A stretch of 64,000 nt of DNA from Mikania micrantha (GCA_009363875.1 CM018682.1:61402031-61466030), one strand, 5' to 3'; counted from the stretch's first letter, positions 10,159 through 22,292 are shown. Notes: generated by a model from the sequence alone, not told the origin. A program made the numbers and translations.

Positions 10159-12587
10159 TGTTAGTGCACAGATTTATCAATAGCTTTAGATGATTACTTA
10201 AGACATTGTTTTTAGTCTTGATCTTGTATTTGAGTTGTATTTTGTATTTTCCTTGAATTTCTAGTATTGGTCGAGTATTCATTGTCGATGCTAATTGTAT
10301 CGATATGAGTTCCATCGATATTAGTAGCATCGACACGTATATTCTCGATACTAGTAGTATCGGTATGTTAGTTGTCTATATTAATAGTATCGATGGTGCC
10401 GATACTAATAGCCTATATATAGGCATGTGCTTGATTTTGTATGTAGTGCTTCATTCAAAATATTAAGATTTTCTTTGAATCTAGAGAGAGAAACATTTTA
10501 GAGAGACTTTGCATTTCATTATTATTATAAATAGTCTTGTAATCCGATCTTCATTCAATGAGAATTCAAATCATATACATTGTCTTCTTCATACTCTCAC
10601 ACACACATCGACACGTTTATGGATTCCGCAAGTTTTTGAGTCGAGTGATCTCTGTTTGATCCAATGCAAACTGACTTTCAAGTGGTATGAGAGACTTAGT
10701 GCTCGGTTCTGAGATCCCATTGTGTGTTTTGAATAGATTCGCATTGTTGAAGATTCAAAATTTGAAAGTTTGTTGAAGATGAAAGTTTGCAGCCACATTT
10801 TTAGACAAATTGATCATTTTAAAATGTGATTTTGATCAAATCGACGGGCTAGGGTTGTGTACTTTTGAATTACGAAGAAATTGATATAAAATTCGACTTT
10901 TAACTCTCAAAAATGAAGATTTTAGAAGGATTCTTGTGATTTTTCGAGCTGTTCGGACTTAACAGATTTTCCCGCCAATTTCTTGAATCGATACTATTAG
11001 TATCGACGAAATCTTCATCGATACTGTTAGTATCGGTGGAATCTTGGGTGATACTATTAGTATCGACGGAAACCTTATCGATACTATTAGTATCGGTGGA
11101 ATCTGCGTCGATACTATTAGTATCGGTGGAAACTTTGTATATACTATTAGTATCGGTGGAATCTTTGTAGATACTATTAGTATCAGCATTGACTTTTTCA
11201 GATTATTAGTATCAGCGTTGACTTTTGTAGATACTATTAGTATCTACAAAAACAAGACTTAGAAAATTTTTCAAAGTCTTGAAAATTTTTCCTCAGGAAT
11301 TCAAAATGGAAAACTATTCAAGATTATCTACTTTGTTTAGTAAAACGGAGATTGAAAATATGTCAAAGCTTCTGGTTCTTTTCACGCTTAGCGATTTTTC
11401 ATCTTGGTGTACACAATTTGAAGCGTTTCTGGTGCTTGTTGACCCGAATCTCAAAATTCATATATTTTTGATTGATAATTTCAACCTAAGCTCAATGGAG
11501 TTTATAAAAATTCATTAAGATTAAATACAGAAGAGAAGGAATGCTATGATTGTGAGAAGAATGTTTTTACTTTGCTTTCTATGGCAATCTACAAAGATAT
11601 TTTTCGGACTTTCAAGCAGATCAAGAATTCTAATGTTCTTTGGATTGCTATAGCCAACTTGTGTGATGATTCTAAATTGAAGAATTGTACTCTTGATTTA
11701 AAAGATCAGATTCATGAACTGAAAGCTGATGTTATGAGATTAAATAAAAGATGTGATAAATTTAAATTGTTTAAACAAGAAAATACAAGATTAAACAAAG
11801 AAATTGGAGATTTGAAGTTTAAATCTGAACTCTAGGAAAAGCGGATGGATAAAGATCATGTTGATATTTCTAAGGAAATATTCAAGTCAATATCCAAACC
11901 TGTTGAGTGTCAGAAGCAAAAGAGGTAGAGGAAAACAAGGAGGAGGTCAAGAAAGTCGAGGAACAACAAGAAAAAGACAAAGAATGTCAACTTAATTTAC
12001 TAATTGACTAAAGCTTTCAACGATTATTTCAAATAAAAAATATGAAGACAAAACATGTGTATAAACCACATGCATATAATTCAAGGCATTGTGTTCCAAT
12101 TGTGAAACAGAATAATTACAGAATTTATGGTGGTTATAGACAAAGAAATAGAATGCGTTTTCAATCGTTTACTCAATCTTTTCAGCAAACTTGGAATACT
12201 CAGAGATCTGATTCCAGTATGGATGAAAAAAGAAGGTATCATATTAATCATGAGATTCACAAAGAAGCTGAATGCCAGTTTCACGAAAATGAAACAACAA
12301 TAATGAAGCCCAAACCAAAACGGGTTTGGAAGGTTGTTAACACTGATATCCAGGCTATTACTAAGGGGGAGAGTGTTAGAACATAAAGATAGTAAAAGCT
12401 TTAGGTGATTAATTATTGTTATTTGATTACAATATTTTAGAATACAACTCATATATTTGAGAAGGAGGAGAAACAATTTCAGATACGTGTAGATCTTGAT
12501 CTGGCCTAAGAAACTTGCTGGAAGATACTGTTTGTCTCAAACGAGCTGATCAGAGAATAATCACCAAGCTGTTGTTAAGGGGGAGCC
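10159..12587 (+). mobile_element. Array unit 5
   Basis: Parts: LTR 10159-10680, minisatellite 10987-11247 (261 bp), gag remnant 11306-11928, gag C-terminal remnant 12042-12386. It is the same length as unit 4 (2429 bp), suggesting the two are close copies. Confidence 0.88.
11306..11928 (+). pseudogene. gag remnant, unit 5
   Basis: It has the HIFLID frameshift, plus a TAG at 11833-11835 in the FKSEL segment of the coiled coil. That stop recurs in units 9 and 12, which marks shared ancestry. Confidence 0.78.
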
Positions 12588-14999
12588 TGTTAGTGCACGG
12601 ATTTATCAATAGCTTAAGATGATTACTTAAGACATTGTTTTTAGTCTTGATCTTGTATTTGAGTTGTATTTTGTATTTTCCTTGAATTTCTAGTATTGGT
12701 CAAGTATTCATTGTCGAAGCTAATAGTATCGATATGAGTTCCATCGATATTAGTAGCATCGACACGTATATTCTCGATACTAGCAGTATCGGTATGTTAG
12801 TTGTCTATATTAATAGTATCGATGTTGCCGATACTAATAGCCTATATATAGGCATGTGCTTGATTTTGTATGTAGTGCTTCATTCAAAATATTAAGATTT
12901 TCTTTGAATCTAGAGAGAGAAACATTTTAGAGAGACATTGCATTTCATTATTATTATAAATAGTCTTGTAATTCGATCTTCATTCAATGAGAATTCAAAT
13001 CATATACATTGTCTTCTTCATACTCTCACACACACATCGACACGTTTATGGATTCCGCAAGTTTTTGAGTCGAGTGATCTCTGTTTGATCCAATGCAAAC
13101 TGACTTTCAAGTGGTATGAGAGACTTAGTGCTCGGTTCTGAGATCCTATTGTGTGTTTTGAATAGATTCGCATTGTTGAAGATTCAAAATTTGAAAGTTT
13201 GTTGAAGATGAAAGTTTGCAGCCACATTTTTAGACAAATTGATCATTTTCAAATGTGATTTTGATCAAATCGACGGGCTAGGGTTGTGTACTTTTGAATT
13301 ACGAAGAAATTGATATAAAATTCGACTTTTAACTCTCAAAAATGAAGATTTTAGAAGGATTCTTGTGATTTTTCGAGCTGTTCGGACTTAACAGATTTTC
13401 CCGCCAATTTCTTGAATCGATACTATTAGTATCGACGAAATCTTCATCGATACTGTTAGTATCGGTGGAATCTTGGGTGATACTATTAGTATCGACGGAA
13501 ACCTTATCGAAACTATTAGTATCGGTGGAATCTGCGTCGATACTATTAGTATCGGTGGAAACTTTGTATATACTATTAGTATCGGTGGAATCTTTGTAGA
13601 TACTATTAGTATCAGCATTGACTTTTTCAGATTATTAGTATCAGCGTTGACTTTTGTAGATACTATTAGTATATACAAAAACAAGACTTAGAAAATTTTT
13701 CAAAGTCTTGAAAATTTTTCCTCAGGAATTCAAAATGGAAAACTATTCAAGATTATCTACTTTGTTTAGTAAAACGAAGATTGAAAATATGTCAAAGCTT
13801 CCGGTTCTTTTCACGCTTAGCGATTTTTCATCTTGGTGTACACAATTTGAAGCGTTTCTGGTGCTTGTTTACCCGAATCTCAAAATTCATATATTTTTGA
13901 TTGATATTTTCAACCTAAGCTCAATGGAGTTTATAAAAATTCATTAAGATTAAATACAGAAGAGAAGGAATGCTATGATTGTGAGAAGAATGTTCTTACC
14001 TTGCTTTCTATGGCAATCTCCAAAGATATTTTTCGGACTTTCAAGCAGATCAAGAATTCTAATGATCTTTGGATTGCTATAGCCAACTTGTGTGACGATT
14101 CTAAATTGAAGAATGGTACTCATGATTTAAAAGATCAGATTGATGAACTGAAAGCTGAAGTTATGAGATTAAATAAAAGATGTGATAAATTTAAATTGTT
14201 TAAACAAGAAAATACAAGATTAAACAAAGAAATTGAAGATTTGAAGTTTAAATCTGAACTCCAGGAAAAACGGATGGATAAAGATCATGTTGATATTTCT
14301 AAGGAAATATTCAAGTCAATATCCAAACCTGTTGAGTGTCAGAAGCAAAAGAGGTAGAGGAAAACAATCGAGGAACAACAAGAAAAAGACAAAGAATGTC
14401 AACTTAATTGACTTATTGACTAAAGCTTTCAACAATTATTTCAAATAAAAAATATGAAGACAAAACATGTGTATAAACCACATGCATATAATTCAAGGAA
14501 TTCTGTTCCAATTGTGAAACAGAATAATTACAAAATTTATGGTGGTTATACACAAAGAAGTACAATGTGTTTTCAATCGTATACTCAATCTTTTCAGCAA
14601 ACTTGGAATACTCAGAGATCTGGTTCCAGTATGGATGGAAAAAAGAAGGTATCATATTAATCATGAGATTCACAAAGAAGCTGAATGAAAGTTTCACGAA
14701 AATGAAACAGCAATAATGAAGCCCAAACCAAAATGGGTTTGGAAGGTTGTTAACACTGTTACCCAGGCTAATACTAAGGGGCAGAGTGTTAGAACATAAA
14801 GATAGTAAAAGCTTTAGGTGATTAATTATTGTTATTTGATTACAATATTTTAGAATACAACTCATATATTTGAGAAGGAGGAGAAACAATTTCAGATACG
14901 TGTAGATCTTGATCTGGCCTAAGAAATTGCTGGAAGCTACTGTTTGTCTCAAACGAGCTGATCAGAGAATAATCACCAAGCTGTTGTTAAGGGGGAGCC
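12588..14999 (+). mobile_element. Array unit 6
   Basis: Parts: LTR 12588-13109, minisatellite 13416-13676 (261 bp), gag remnant 13735-14357, gag C-terminal remnant 14454-14799. A short deletion after the gag stop removes part of the AGG-AGG-AGG tract. The C-terminal remnant gains one A near 14640, giving the KKKVSY truncation seen also in units 9, 10 and 12-14. Confidence 0.87.
13735..14357 (+). pseudogene. gag remnant, unit 6
   Basis: The HIFLID frameshift is the only disabling change I see. The second half is open from 14001 to 14357. Confidence 0.78.
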
Positions 15000-17427
15000 T
15001 GATAGTGCACGGATTTATCAATAGCTTTGGATGATTACTTAAGACATTGTTTTTAGTCTTGATCTTGTATTTGAGTTGTATTTTGTATTTTCCTTGAATT
15101 TCTTGTATTTGTCAAGTATTCATTGTCGATGCTAATTGTATCGATATGAGTTCCATCGATATTAGTAGCATCGACATGTATATTCTCGATACTAGTAGTA
15201 TCGGTATGTTAGTTGCCTATATTAATAGTATCGATGTTGCCGAGACTAGTTGCCTATATACAGGCATGTGTTTGATTTTGTATGTAGTGCTTCATTCAAA
15301 ATATTAAGATTTTCTTTGAATCTAGAGAGAGAAACATTTTAGAGAGACTTTGCATTTCATTATTATTATAAATAGTCTTGTAATCCGATCTTCATTCAAT
15401 GAGAATTCAAATCATGTACATTGTCTTCTTCATACTCTCACACACACATCGAAACGTTTATGGATTCCGCAAGTTTTTGAGTCGAGTGATCTCAGTTTGA
15501 TCCAATGCAAACTGACTTTCAAGTGGTATGAGAGACTTAGTGCTCGGTTATGAGATACCATTATGTGTTTTGAATAGATTCGCATTGTTGAAGATTCAAA
15601 ATTTGAAAGTTTGTTGAAGATGAAAGTTTGCAGCCACATTTTTAGACAAATTGATCATTTTCAAATGTGATTTTGATCAAATCGACGGGCTAGGGTTGTG
15701 TACTTCTGAATTACGAAGAAATTGATATAAAATTCGACTTTTAACTCTCAAAAATGAAGATTTTAGAAGGATTCTTGTGATTTTTCGAGCTGTTCGGACT
15801 TAACAGATTTTCCCGCCAATTTCTTGAATCGATACTATTAGTATCGACGAAATCTTCATCGATACTGTTAGTATCGGTGGAATCTTGGGTGATACTACTA
15901 GTATCGACAGAAACTTTATCGATACTATTAGTATCGGTGGAATCTTCATCGATACTATTAGTATCGGTGGAATCTTGGGTGATACTATTAGTATCGGTGG
16001 AATCTTTGTAGATCCTATTAGTATCAGCATTGACTTTTTCAGATTATTAGTATCAGCGTTGACTTTTGTGGATACTATTAGTATCTACAAAAACAAGACT
16101 TAGAAAACTTTTCAAAGTCTTGAAAATTTTTCCTCAGGAATTCAAAATGGAAAATTATTCAAGATTATCTACTTTGTTTAGTAAAACAGAGATTGAAAAT
16201 ATGTCAAAGCTTCCGGTTCTTTTCACGCTTATCGATTTTTCATCTTGGTGTACACAATTTGAAGCGTTTCTGGTGCTTGTTCACCCAAATCTCAAAATTC
16301 ATATATTTTTGACTGATATTTTCAACCTAAGCTCAATGGAGTTTATAAAAATTCATTAAGATTAAATACAGAAGAGAAGGAATGCTATGATTGTGAGAAT
16401 AATGTTTTTACCTTGTTTTCTATGGCAATCTCCAAAGATATTTTTCGGACTTTCAAGCAGATCAAGAAATCTAATGATCTTTGGATTGCTATAGCCAACA
16501 TGTGTGATGATTCTAAATTGAAGAATGGTACTCATGATTTACAAGATCAGATTGATGAACTGAAAGCTGAAGTTATGAGATTAAATAAAAGATGTGATAA
16601 ATTTAAATTGTTTAAACAAGAAAATACAAGATTAAACAAGGAAATTGAAGATTTAAAGATTAAATCTGAACTCCAGGAAAAGTGGATGGATGAAGATCAT
16701 GTTGATATTCTAAGGAAATATTCAAGTCAATATCCAAACCTGTTGAGTGTCAGAAGCAAAAGAGGTAGAGGAAAACAAGGAGGAGGTCAAGAAAGTCGAG
16801 GAACAACAAAAAAAAGACAAAGAATGTCAACTTAATTGACTTATTGACTAAACCTTTCAACGATTATTTCAAATAAAAAATATGAAGACAAAACATGTGT
16901 ATAAACCACATGCATATAATTCAAGGCATTCTGTTCCAATTGTGAAACAGAATAATTACAAAATTTATGGTGGTTATAGAAAAAGAAATAGAATGTGTTT
17001 TCAATCGTATACTCAATCTTTTCAGCAAACTTGGAAAACTCAGAGATCTAGTTCCAGTATGGATGGAAAAAGAAGGTATCATATTAATCATGAGATTCAC
17101 AAAGAAGCTGAATGCCAGTTTCACGAAAATGAAACAACAATAATGAAGCCCAAACCAAAACGGGTCTGGAAGGTTGTTAACACTGATACCCAGGCTATTA
17201 CTAAGGTGGAGAGTGTTAGAACATAAAGATAGTAAAAGCTTTAGGTGATTAATTATTGTTATTTGATTACAATATTTTAGAATACAACTCATATATTTGA
17301 GAAGGAAGAGAAACAATTTCAGATACATGTAGATCTTGATCTGGCCTAAGAAACTTGCTGGAAGCTACTGTTTGTCTCAAACGAGCTGATCAGAGAATAA
17401 TCACCAAGCTGTTGTTAAGGGGGAGCC
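15000..17427 (+). mobile_element. Array unit 7
   Basis: Parts: LTR 15000-15521 (starts TGATAG instead of TGTTAG), minisatellite 15828-16088 (261 bp), gag remnant 16147-16768, gag C-terminal remnant 16882-17226. It belongs to the LTR lineage with the TATATACAGG change, shared with units 10, 11 and 13-15. Confidence 0.88.
16147..16768 (+). pseudogene. gag remnant, unit 7
   Basis: Besides the HIFLID frameshift, one base is missing near 16708. The coiled-coil frame therefore ends in an arginine/glycine-rich tail to 16835 instead of stopping at KPVECQKQKR. Confidence 0.75.
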
Positions 17428-18069
17428 TGTTAGTGCACGGATGTATCAATAGGTTTAGATGATTACTTAAGACATTGTCTTTAGTCTTGATCATGTATTT
17501 GAGTTGTATTTTGTATTTTCCTTGAATTTCTAGTATTGGTCAAGTATTGATTGTCGATGCTAGTTGTATCGATATGAGTTCCATCGATATTAGTAGCATC
17601 GACACGTATATTCTCGATACTAGAAGTATCGGTATGTTAGTTGTCTATATTAATAGTATCGATGTTGCCGATACTAGTTGCCTGTATATAGGCCTGCGTT
17701 TGATTTTTTATGTAGTTCTTCATTCACAATATTAAGATTCTCTTTGAATCTAGAGAGAGAAACATTTTAGAGAGAATTTGCATTTCATTCTTATTATTAA
17801 TAGTCTTGCAATCCGATCTTCATTCAATGAGAATTCAAATCATATACATTGTCTTCTTCATACTCTCACACACACATCGACACGTTTATGGATTCAGCAA
17901 GTTTTTGAGTCGAGTGATCTCAGTTTGATCCAATGCAAACAGACTTTCAAGTGGTATGATAGACTTAGTGCTCGGTTCTGAGATAACATTGTGTGTTTTG
18001 AATAGATTCGGATTGTTGAAGATTCAAAATTTGAAAGTTTGTTGAAGATGAAAGTTTGCAGCCACGATT
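17428..18069 (+). mobile_element. Array unit 8, left part, cut by the inserted element
   Basis: LTR 17428-17949, primer site and the first 120 bp of leader. The unit stops at the target site CGATT (18065-18069), where the minus-strand element begins. It continues at 31938. Confidence 0.9.
18065..18069. repeat. Target site duplication, left copy
   Basis: CGATT directly precedes the element. The same five bases follow it at 31938-31942. Five bp is the usual copia target duplication. Confidence 0.88.
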
Positions 18070-18718
18070 TGTTGGACCGATCGGGAGCTCGGAAACAATC
18101 CGAATCCAATAGAAAACTACTCAATAACCTCTGGGATAGTGCGGAATCCTATTCCAGGGTTTTCCAATCGAAACCAACAGGAACCGTGGTGATCCGAGGC
18201 TGTAGAAACAACTTGGAAGCAATGATCGAACACCACGGGTTGAGAATCGAACTTGGATGATCAAGAACCACTCAGATCTTCTAGGGTTTTGACACTGGAG
18301 TGCTAGGGAAGAAGGAGGGCTCTGAAAAGTTAGGTTTGAAATGATTTGAACATCTATATATAGGCTGTAGTCATTCGGCCGAATGAGTGGCCGAAGCAGC
18401 TCATTCGGCGAATGACTAAGCTCGAATGAGCAGTCATTCGAATGAGTCATTCGGCGAATGACTCATTCTGAACTCAGACATTCGCTATAACCTTCATTCG
18501 CCGAATGACTTCATTCTAGAGTCATTCGGCCGAATGAGTAACCTTCATACTCAATTCAGTTTATAATCAGATCAACTAAATAGATAAACATTAGTAGACA
18601 ATAATCAATAGAAATAAACATTATGAAATAGATATAAAGACAACTTCCATTAATACTTTGAACATTTACATGATAAGAGTTACAAAACTGAACTAGGGAC
18701 AATAAACATGCATCAACA
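18070..18718 (-). repeat. 3' LTR of copy A
   Basis: 649 bp, apparently identical to 31289-31937. It contains a TATA box (TATATATAG on the minus strand, 18350-18362) and a cluster of CATTCGGCCGAATGA-type dyads at 18371-18539, which on the element strand lie upstream of the TATA box. Confidence 0.93.
18371..18539. repeat. TTCGSCGAA dyad cluster in the LTR
   Basis: About eight copies or variants of ATTCGGCCGAAT or ATTCGGCGAATGA on both strands within 170 bp. Full copies are palindromes carrying one or two CG dinucleotides. The same cluster occurs at 31590-31758 and 45718-45886. Confidence 0.85.
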
Positions 18719-18733
18719 AACTCCCCCTTGGAC
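18719..18733 (-). promoter_or_regulatory. Polypurine tract of copy A
   Basis: Read on the element strand, CCAAGGGGGAGTT directly precedes the 3' LTR, the place where plus-strand DNA synthesis is primed. The ORF3 stop codon lies only about six bases upstream, so ORF3 fills the element to its very end. Confidence 0.85.
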
Positions 18734-18738
18734 CTAGT

Positions 18739-21700
18739 TCAACTCTTGGAAGTGTCTTTCTTGAAATATTTTTCTGAAATAGCTTTCCAGTCTGCTCCAG
18801 CGTGGATCTTGAAAATGCTGCAGAGACGGATCACTCTCATAAATTGCAAAGCTTGCACCATGTCTGAAACATCGAAGAAAATCTGGTTTCTGAACAAAGC
18901 TTGAACATCCTTGTGAGACAAGTTAGTCAACCACATAGGATCAAAAATCCTAACAGTCTCCCACTGTTTGTCTTTGCACAAAACTATCACAGCCTCACCT
19001 GTGCGCCCATCATAATACCACCATCGGAAGCCATCCATAAAGTCTTGTCGCATCTTCCGCAGGGGAATCTTCTTCAAGACTTTAGGGGGAAGCCACTTCA
19101 GGATCACTTTATGCTTCCGGGTATCACCATCAATCTCAGGCAAATAGTATCGTTCTGGCTGCTGCGGCTGAAAGTTCACCCATCTCTTCCGGTATTCATA
19201 CTTGATTTGTCGAGAGAACCAAGCAGACATCCCGGAGTCTTCACAGTATAGCATGTTCAGACGTGCTAGTTGATTGACTTCGAATCCAGGCAACGTCTTG
19301 AAATCATGTGGGTGTTTGAAGTAGTCTATTCCCTTTTCCCTCTTTACTGCGTAGCACCCAAGATCATGGAAGTATGCCCAGCTGAGTATCTGACCTCCAG
19401 CTTTATAGCCTTTGGTCCTGTAGACTTTCTTGTGAGTGGCTGGCATCTTCTCTGTACTTTGTTTCTTCAAAACCTCCCAGTACGCAGCCCATTCTTCTTT
19501 TCTTTTCTTTAAATCATCAGCTTCAGCCTTGCTAGCCTCTACTTGTTCTTCTAAATATCTGACCAAGAGATCCTCTGTTTCTTGATCAAATGGCTCAGTG
19601 AATGTAGGCAGCTCGTTTTCAGCCGATGTATACTTGGGGTATTCTTCTTCGGTGATGTCTTCCAAAATGACTTCATCTACATCACCAAAGATTTCTGGTT
19701 CGGGCTCTTCGGTACTGGGTGCAGAGGTGTCCTCAGTGACGACCTCATCAGGATTCAACCTGAACAGCTCGGCTATTTGCTCCTTAGATAAGCAATGTAT
19801 GATCTCACCCTCCTCCTTGTCGTAGCTCACTGAGTGCTGTATGATGCCTTGAGCGTCTAAGATCATAGTAAGTGTCTCGTCAAGTTGACGTCTCAAAGGC
19901 ACAGCTTGGACTTCCTCAGTAGCTTCTGGGTCTGTAGTCTTTGATGGAGACGAAGGAGGAGGAGCCTGAGCCTTCTTGTCATTTGCCTTCTTAGACCTGA
20001 TCTCGGAAGTGGGAGGAGCTTTATCATCATTGTTGTCATCATCATCATCATCATCATCATCAGTGCCCGATGATTCTCCAGACCCACTCCCTGATCCATC
20101 TTTACCTTCATCATTATCTTCATCATCTTCATCTGATTCTTCATCCTTTTCAGAATCCTCATAATCCACTTGTTCCTCCTCAGACTCTTCATCATCTTCT
20201 TCTTTGTCTGAATCATCAGAAGGAGCAGCAGAGCCTTCAATTCTAGGAGTACTGTCCTTGAGACTGTCAATCTGATCTGCCAGTCTGGCGTTCTCAGTCT
20301 CTAAGGACATAATCCTTTCACTGAAGTCAGTGACTGTTAGAGCAAGCTGATGATGTTCATCTATGTACTTTAGCAGCAGCTGCTCCTGTTGTGCAGACCT
20401 GGCCCTCAAGTCAGCCCTTTGGTCTGCAGCCTGAAGAAGCAGAGTATCCTGCTCTTCGATCCTCCTGGTCAGTTGAGCAATAACCAACTCTTGCTCCTTG
20501 TTCTTCCTCTCTTGCTCCATGCTCCTCTCCATCAGTCTCAAGACCATACTGTTCAGTGTGCTAAGCTGATCCACAACTGAAACAGTAGGTATATGAACAT
20601 CAGCACGGACTGTGGATGGGCCAGAGGAAGCAGTAACATAAACTGGCTCGCGAACAAAAGGAGTGGACAGAGGGGCAGTAGTAGCCTGAGTGTGAATGGC
20701 CCTTGTCCTTGTCAGTGAAGAAACTGACACAGCTGCTACTGATGTGACAGTAGTTGTAGCAGCTGATGTCAGTTCTGACCTCCTTTGGAAAGAGAATCGA
20801 GATCTCTTTCCCCTACCGGCTCTGGATGAGGTGGGCTGACCAGCAGAAGCAACAGCAGTAATCACTGCTGTGGAAGCAGGAGCAGATGACCTTGGAGGGG
20901 GAGAAGAATCAAACTCCGGAATAAATAATGTATCAGTAATATCCTCCAAATCATCATCTGTCCTCTTTCTCTTCCTCATCTCCATTCTTCCACCCTCATC
21001 CACTTTCTCAAACTCATCATCATGAGTCTCTTCAGAATCAGAACTGTCTTCATCACCTTCACCTGCTACACCTTCATCCTCACTCGAGTCCTCTGACTCA
21101 TCACCACCACCTGAGGAATGTGGAACTGAAACATCTAGTGGAGCAGTCACTGAGGATGTAGTAGTAGACAAGAAGTCTAAATCCATCAGCGAGTCGATGT
21201 CCACATCCTCCTCCTGTGCTGTCGACACACCAACAACACCACCTGCACCAGAAACAGCAACATCAACCATGCTCACTGAAGCAGCAGTGGTCATGTGTAC
21301 TGAAGTCATTTCCCCAGCTCCTGAACTCACTATAGCAGCAGTGCTCAAATCCACTGTGCTCACATCAACACCAGCACCACTCGGGCCTGCACCACCATCT
21401 CCATCCTCACCATCACTATCATCATCACCAGCCGGAACCACAATGTCCTCCACATCTGAGTCGGAGTCATCGTGTCTCCATCTTCTTCCAGCAGGAGCCC
21501 TATAATCGGGTCGAGAGAGGTGACCAAAAAGAGATCTAGTAGTGGGCTTCCTCTCCTTCCCTCTGTATGACAAAACTCTGTTAAGAGTTATGTCATTCAT
21601 GTGCTCCAATCGAATGATGTCAGCATTAATCTTTGGAAGATCTGGAATCTGGGCATCAATAATCTGCTGTAGAAATCTAGGGTACATCAGGAACTTCTTG

Positions 21701-22275
21701 TCACCCTTAAGCCCCACATTCTCCTTCATGTGTATAAAGACCATCTCGGAGAAGTTGAAGGGTTTGTTGAGCACCAAAGCAGCAAATGCGCACTGAATGG
21801 TCTCGCGCATATCATCAAAACCCCCTCTCCTCGATCCAAGGCAGTGAACTAGTACATGAGCCAAGTACTTGAACTGCGGGGACATGAACGCCTTGTTCAG
21901 AATCCCGGCTCCAATATCTCCCTCGTACTTGCATCGGAGAAAGCATCCACGAACTAAGAATCTGTCAAGTAAAGCAGGCTGATCCTGAGAGTCTTGAAAA
22001 CCACAGATTCTCCGTATATGCTCAGCAGAGACCACCACATCCTGACCCCTGACTTTCCCCCGTATAACTGTAGGCTCGGCCTCACAATCAATATCAGCCG
22101 ATGACCAGAAATCCTGCTGATGTGATAAGTAGGGCACATGAACTGTCGATATGGCTGTGAAGATCCTAGAACGCCTCAGAAATGTGATAATTTCTGAGTA
22201 GTGCTTCGCGTTCGGGGTAGTCAAATCAAGATGAGCACAGATGTTGTGCTTAGGAACTGATTTGTATCCTGCCAT
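18739..22275 (-). CDS. ORF3: large extra ORF of the copia element, function unknown
   Basis: An open frame of 1,178 codons from the ATG at 22275; the frame extends upstream to an ATG at 22434, but that part is made of dyad repeats and is probably untranslated. Layout by residue: an N-terminal globular-looking domain (about 1-270, with VPYLSHQQDFW and a later LVHCLGSRRGGFDD segment), a serine/threonine- and aspartate/glutamate-rich region, a leucine-rich coiled coil (about 570-670), an acidic tract with a run of nine aspartates (about 683-752), and a C-terminal aromatic-rich domain (about 940-1178). I see no signal peptide or membrane segment from the 22275 start, so the env-like label used for some SIRE elements is not supported. 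The N-terminal domain resembles proteins I recall from Asteraceae copia elements. A splice-acceptor-like TATTGTGCAG lies directly before the ATG. Confidence 0.8.
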   Translation of the reverse strand: MAGYKSVPKHNICAHLDLTTPNAKHYSEIITFLRRSRIFTAISTVHVPYLSHQQDFWSSADIDCEAEPTVIRGKVRGQDVVVSAEHIRRICGFQDSQDQPALLDRFLVRGCFLRCKYEGDIGAGILNKAFMSPQFKYLAHVLVHCLGSRRGGFDDMRETIQCAFAALVLNKPFNFSEMVFIHMKENVGLKGDKKFLMYPRFLQQIIDAQIPDLPKINADIIRLEHMNDITLNRVLSYRGKERKPTTRSLFGHLSRPDYRAPAGRRWRHDDSDSDVEDIVVPAGDDDSDGEDGDGGAGPSGAGVDVSTVDLSTAAIVSSGAGEMTSVHMTTAASVSMVDVAVSGAGGVVGVSTAQEEDVDIDSLMDLDFLSTTTSSVTAPLDVSVPHSSGGGDESEDSSEDEGVAGEGDEDSSDSEETHDDEFEKVDEGGRMEMRKRKRTDDDLEDITDTLFIPEFDSSPPPRSSAPASTAVITAVASAGQPTSSRAGRGKRSRFSFQRRSELTSAATTTVTSVAAVSVSSLTRTRAIHTQATTAPLSTPFVREPVYVTASSGPSTVRADVHIPTVSVVDQLSTLNSMVLRLMERSMEQERKNKEQELVIAQLTRRIEEQDTLLLQAADQRADLRARSAQQEQLLLKYIDEHHQLALTVTDFSERIMSLETENARLADQIDSLKDSTPRIEGSAAPSDDSDKEEDDEESEEEQVDYEDSEKDEESDEDDEDNDEGKDGSGSGSGESSGTDDDDDDDDDNNDDKAPPTSEIRSKKANDKKAQAPPPSSPSKTTDPEATEEVQAVPLRRQLDETLTMILDAQGIIQHSVSYDKEEGEIIHCLSKEQIAELFRLNPDEVVTEDTSAPSTEEPEPEIFGDVDEVILEDITEEEYPKYTSAENELPTFTEPFDQETEDLLVRYLEEQVEASKAEADDLKKRKEEWAAYWEVLKKQSTEKMPATHKKVYRTKGYKAGGQILSWAYFHDLGCYAVKREKGIDYFKHPHDFKTLPGFEVNQLARLNMLYCEDSGMSAWFSRQIKYEYRKRWVNFQPQQPERYYLPEIDGDTRKHKVILKWLPPKVLKKIPLRKMRQDFMDGFRWWYYDGRTGEAVIVLCKDKQWETVRIFDPMWLTNLSHKDVQALFRNQIFFDVSDMVQALQFMRVIRLCSIFKIHAGADWKAISEKYFKKDTSKS
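20036..20061. repeat. ATC trinucleotide run inside ORF3
   Basis: Eight to nine uninterrupted CAT/ATC triplets encode the aspartate run of the acidic tract on the minus strand. It is a likely length-variable site. Confidence 0.85.
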
Positions 22276-22276
22276 A

Positions 22277-22292
22277 CTGCACAATACAAGAA
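22277..22292 (-). promoter_or_regulatory. Splice-acceptor-like site before ORF3
   Basis: On the element strand, CTTGTATTGTGCAG is followed by T and then the ORF3 ATG. A pyrimidine-biased stretch ending in CAG is what a plant 3' splice site looks like. A spliced subgenomic RNA would explain how an ORF 2 kb downstream of pol is translated. The donor is not identified. Confidence 0.45.

Noticed and set aside
14413..14952. Minus-strand frame of 179 codons, with 131- and 158-codon relatives in other units
   Set aside because: It lies antisense to the gag C-terminal remnant and the region before the LTR. Its conservation follows from the array itself, and no motif or start context supports it.
15350..15639. 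Small frames in the LTR (67 and 69 codons, both strands), found in many units
   Set aside because: They fall in the R/U5 part of the LTR and the primer site; they are open by chance and several differ by substitutions without codon bias.
18121..18450. 109-codon minus-strand and 73-103-codon plus-strand frames in the element LTR
   Set aside because: LTR sequence with dyad repeats; the copies are identical because the LTRs are identical, so conservation carries no information.
19893..20270. Methionine/lysine-rich minus-strand frame overlapping ORF3
   Set aside because: It is a shadow of the acidic GAT/GAA-rich tract of ORF3 in another frame.
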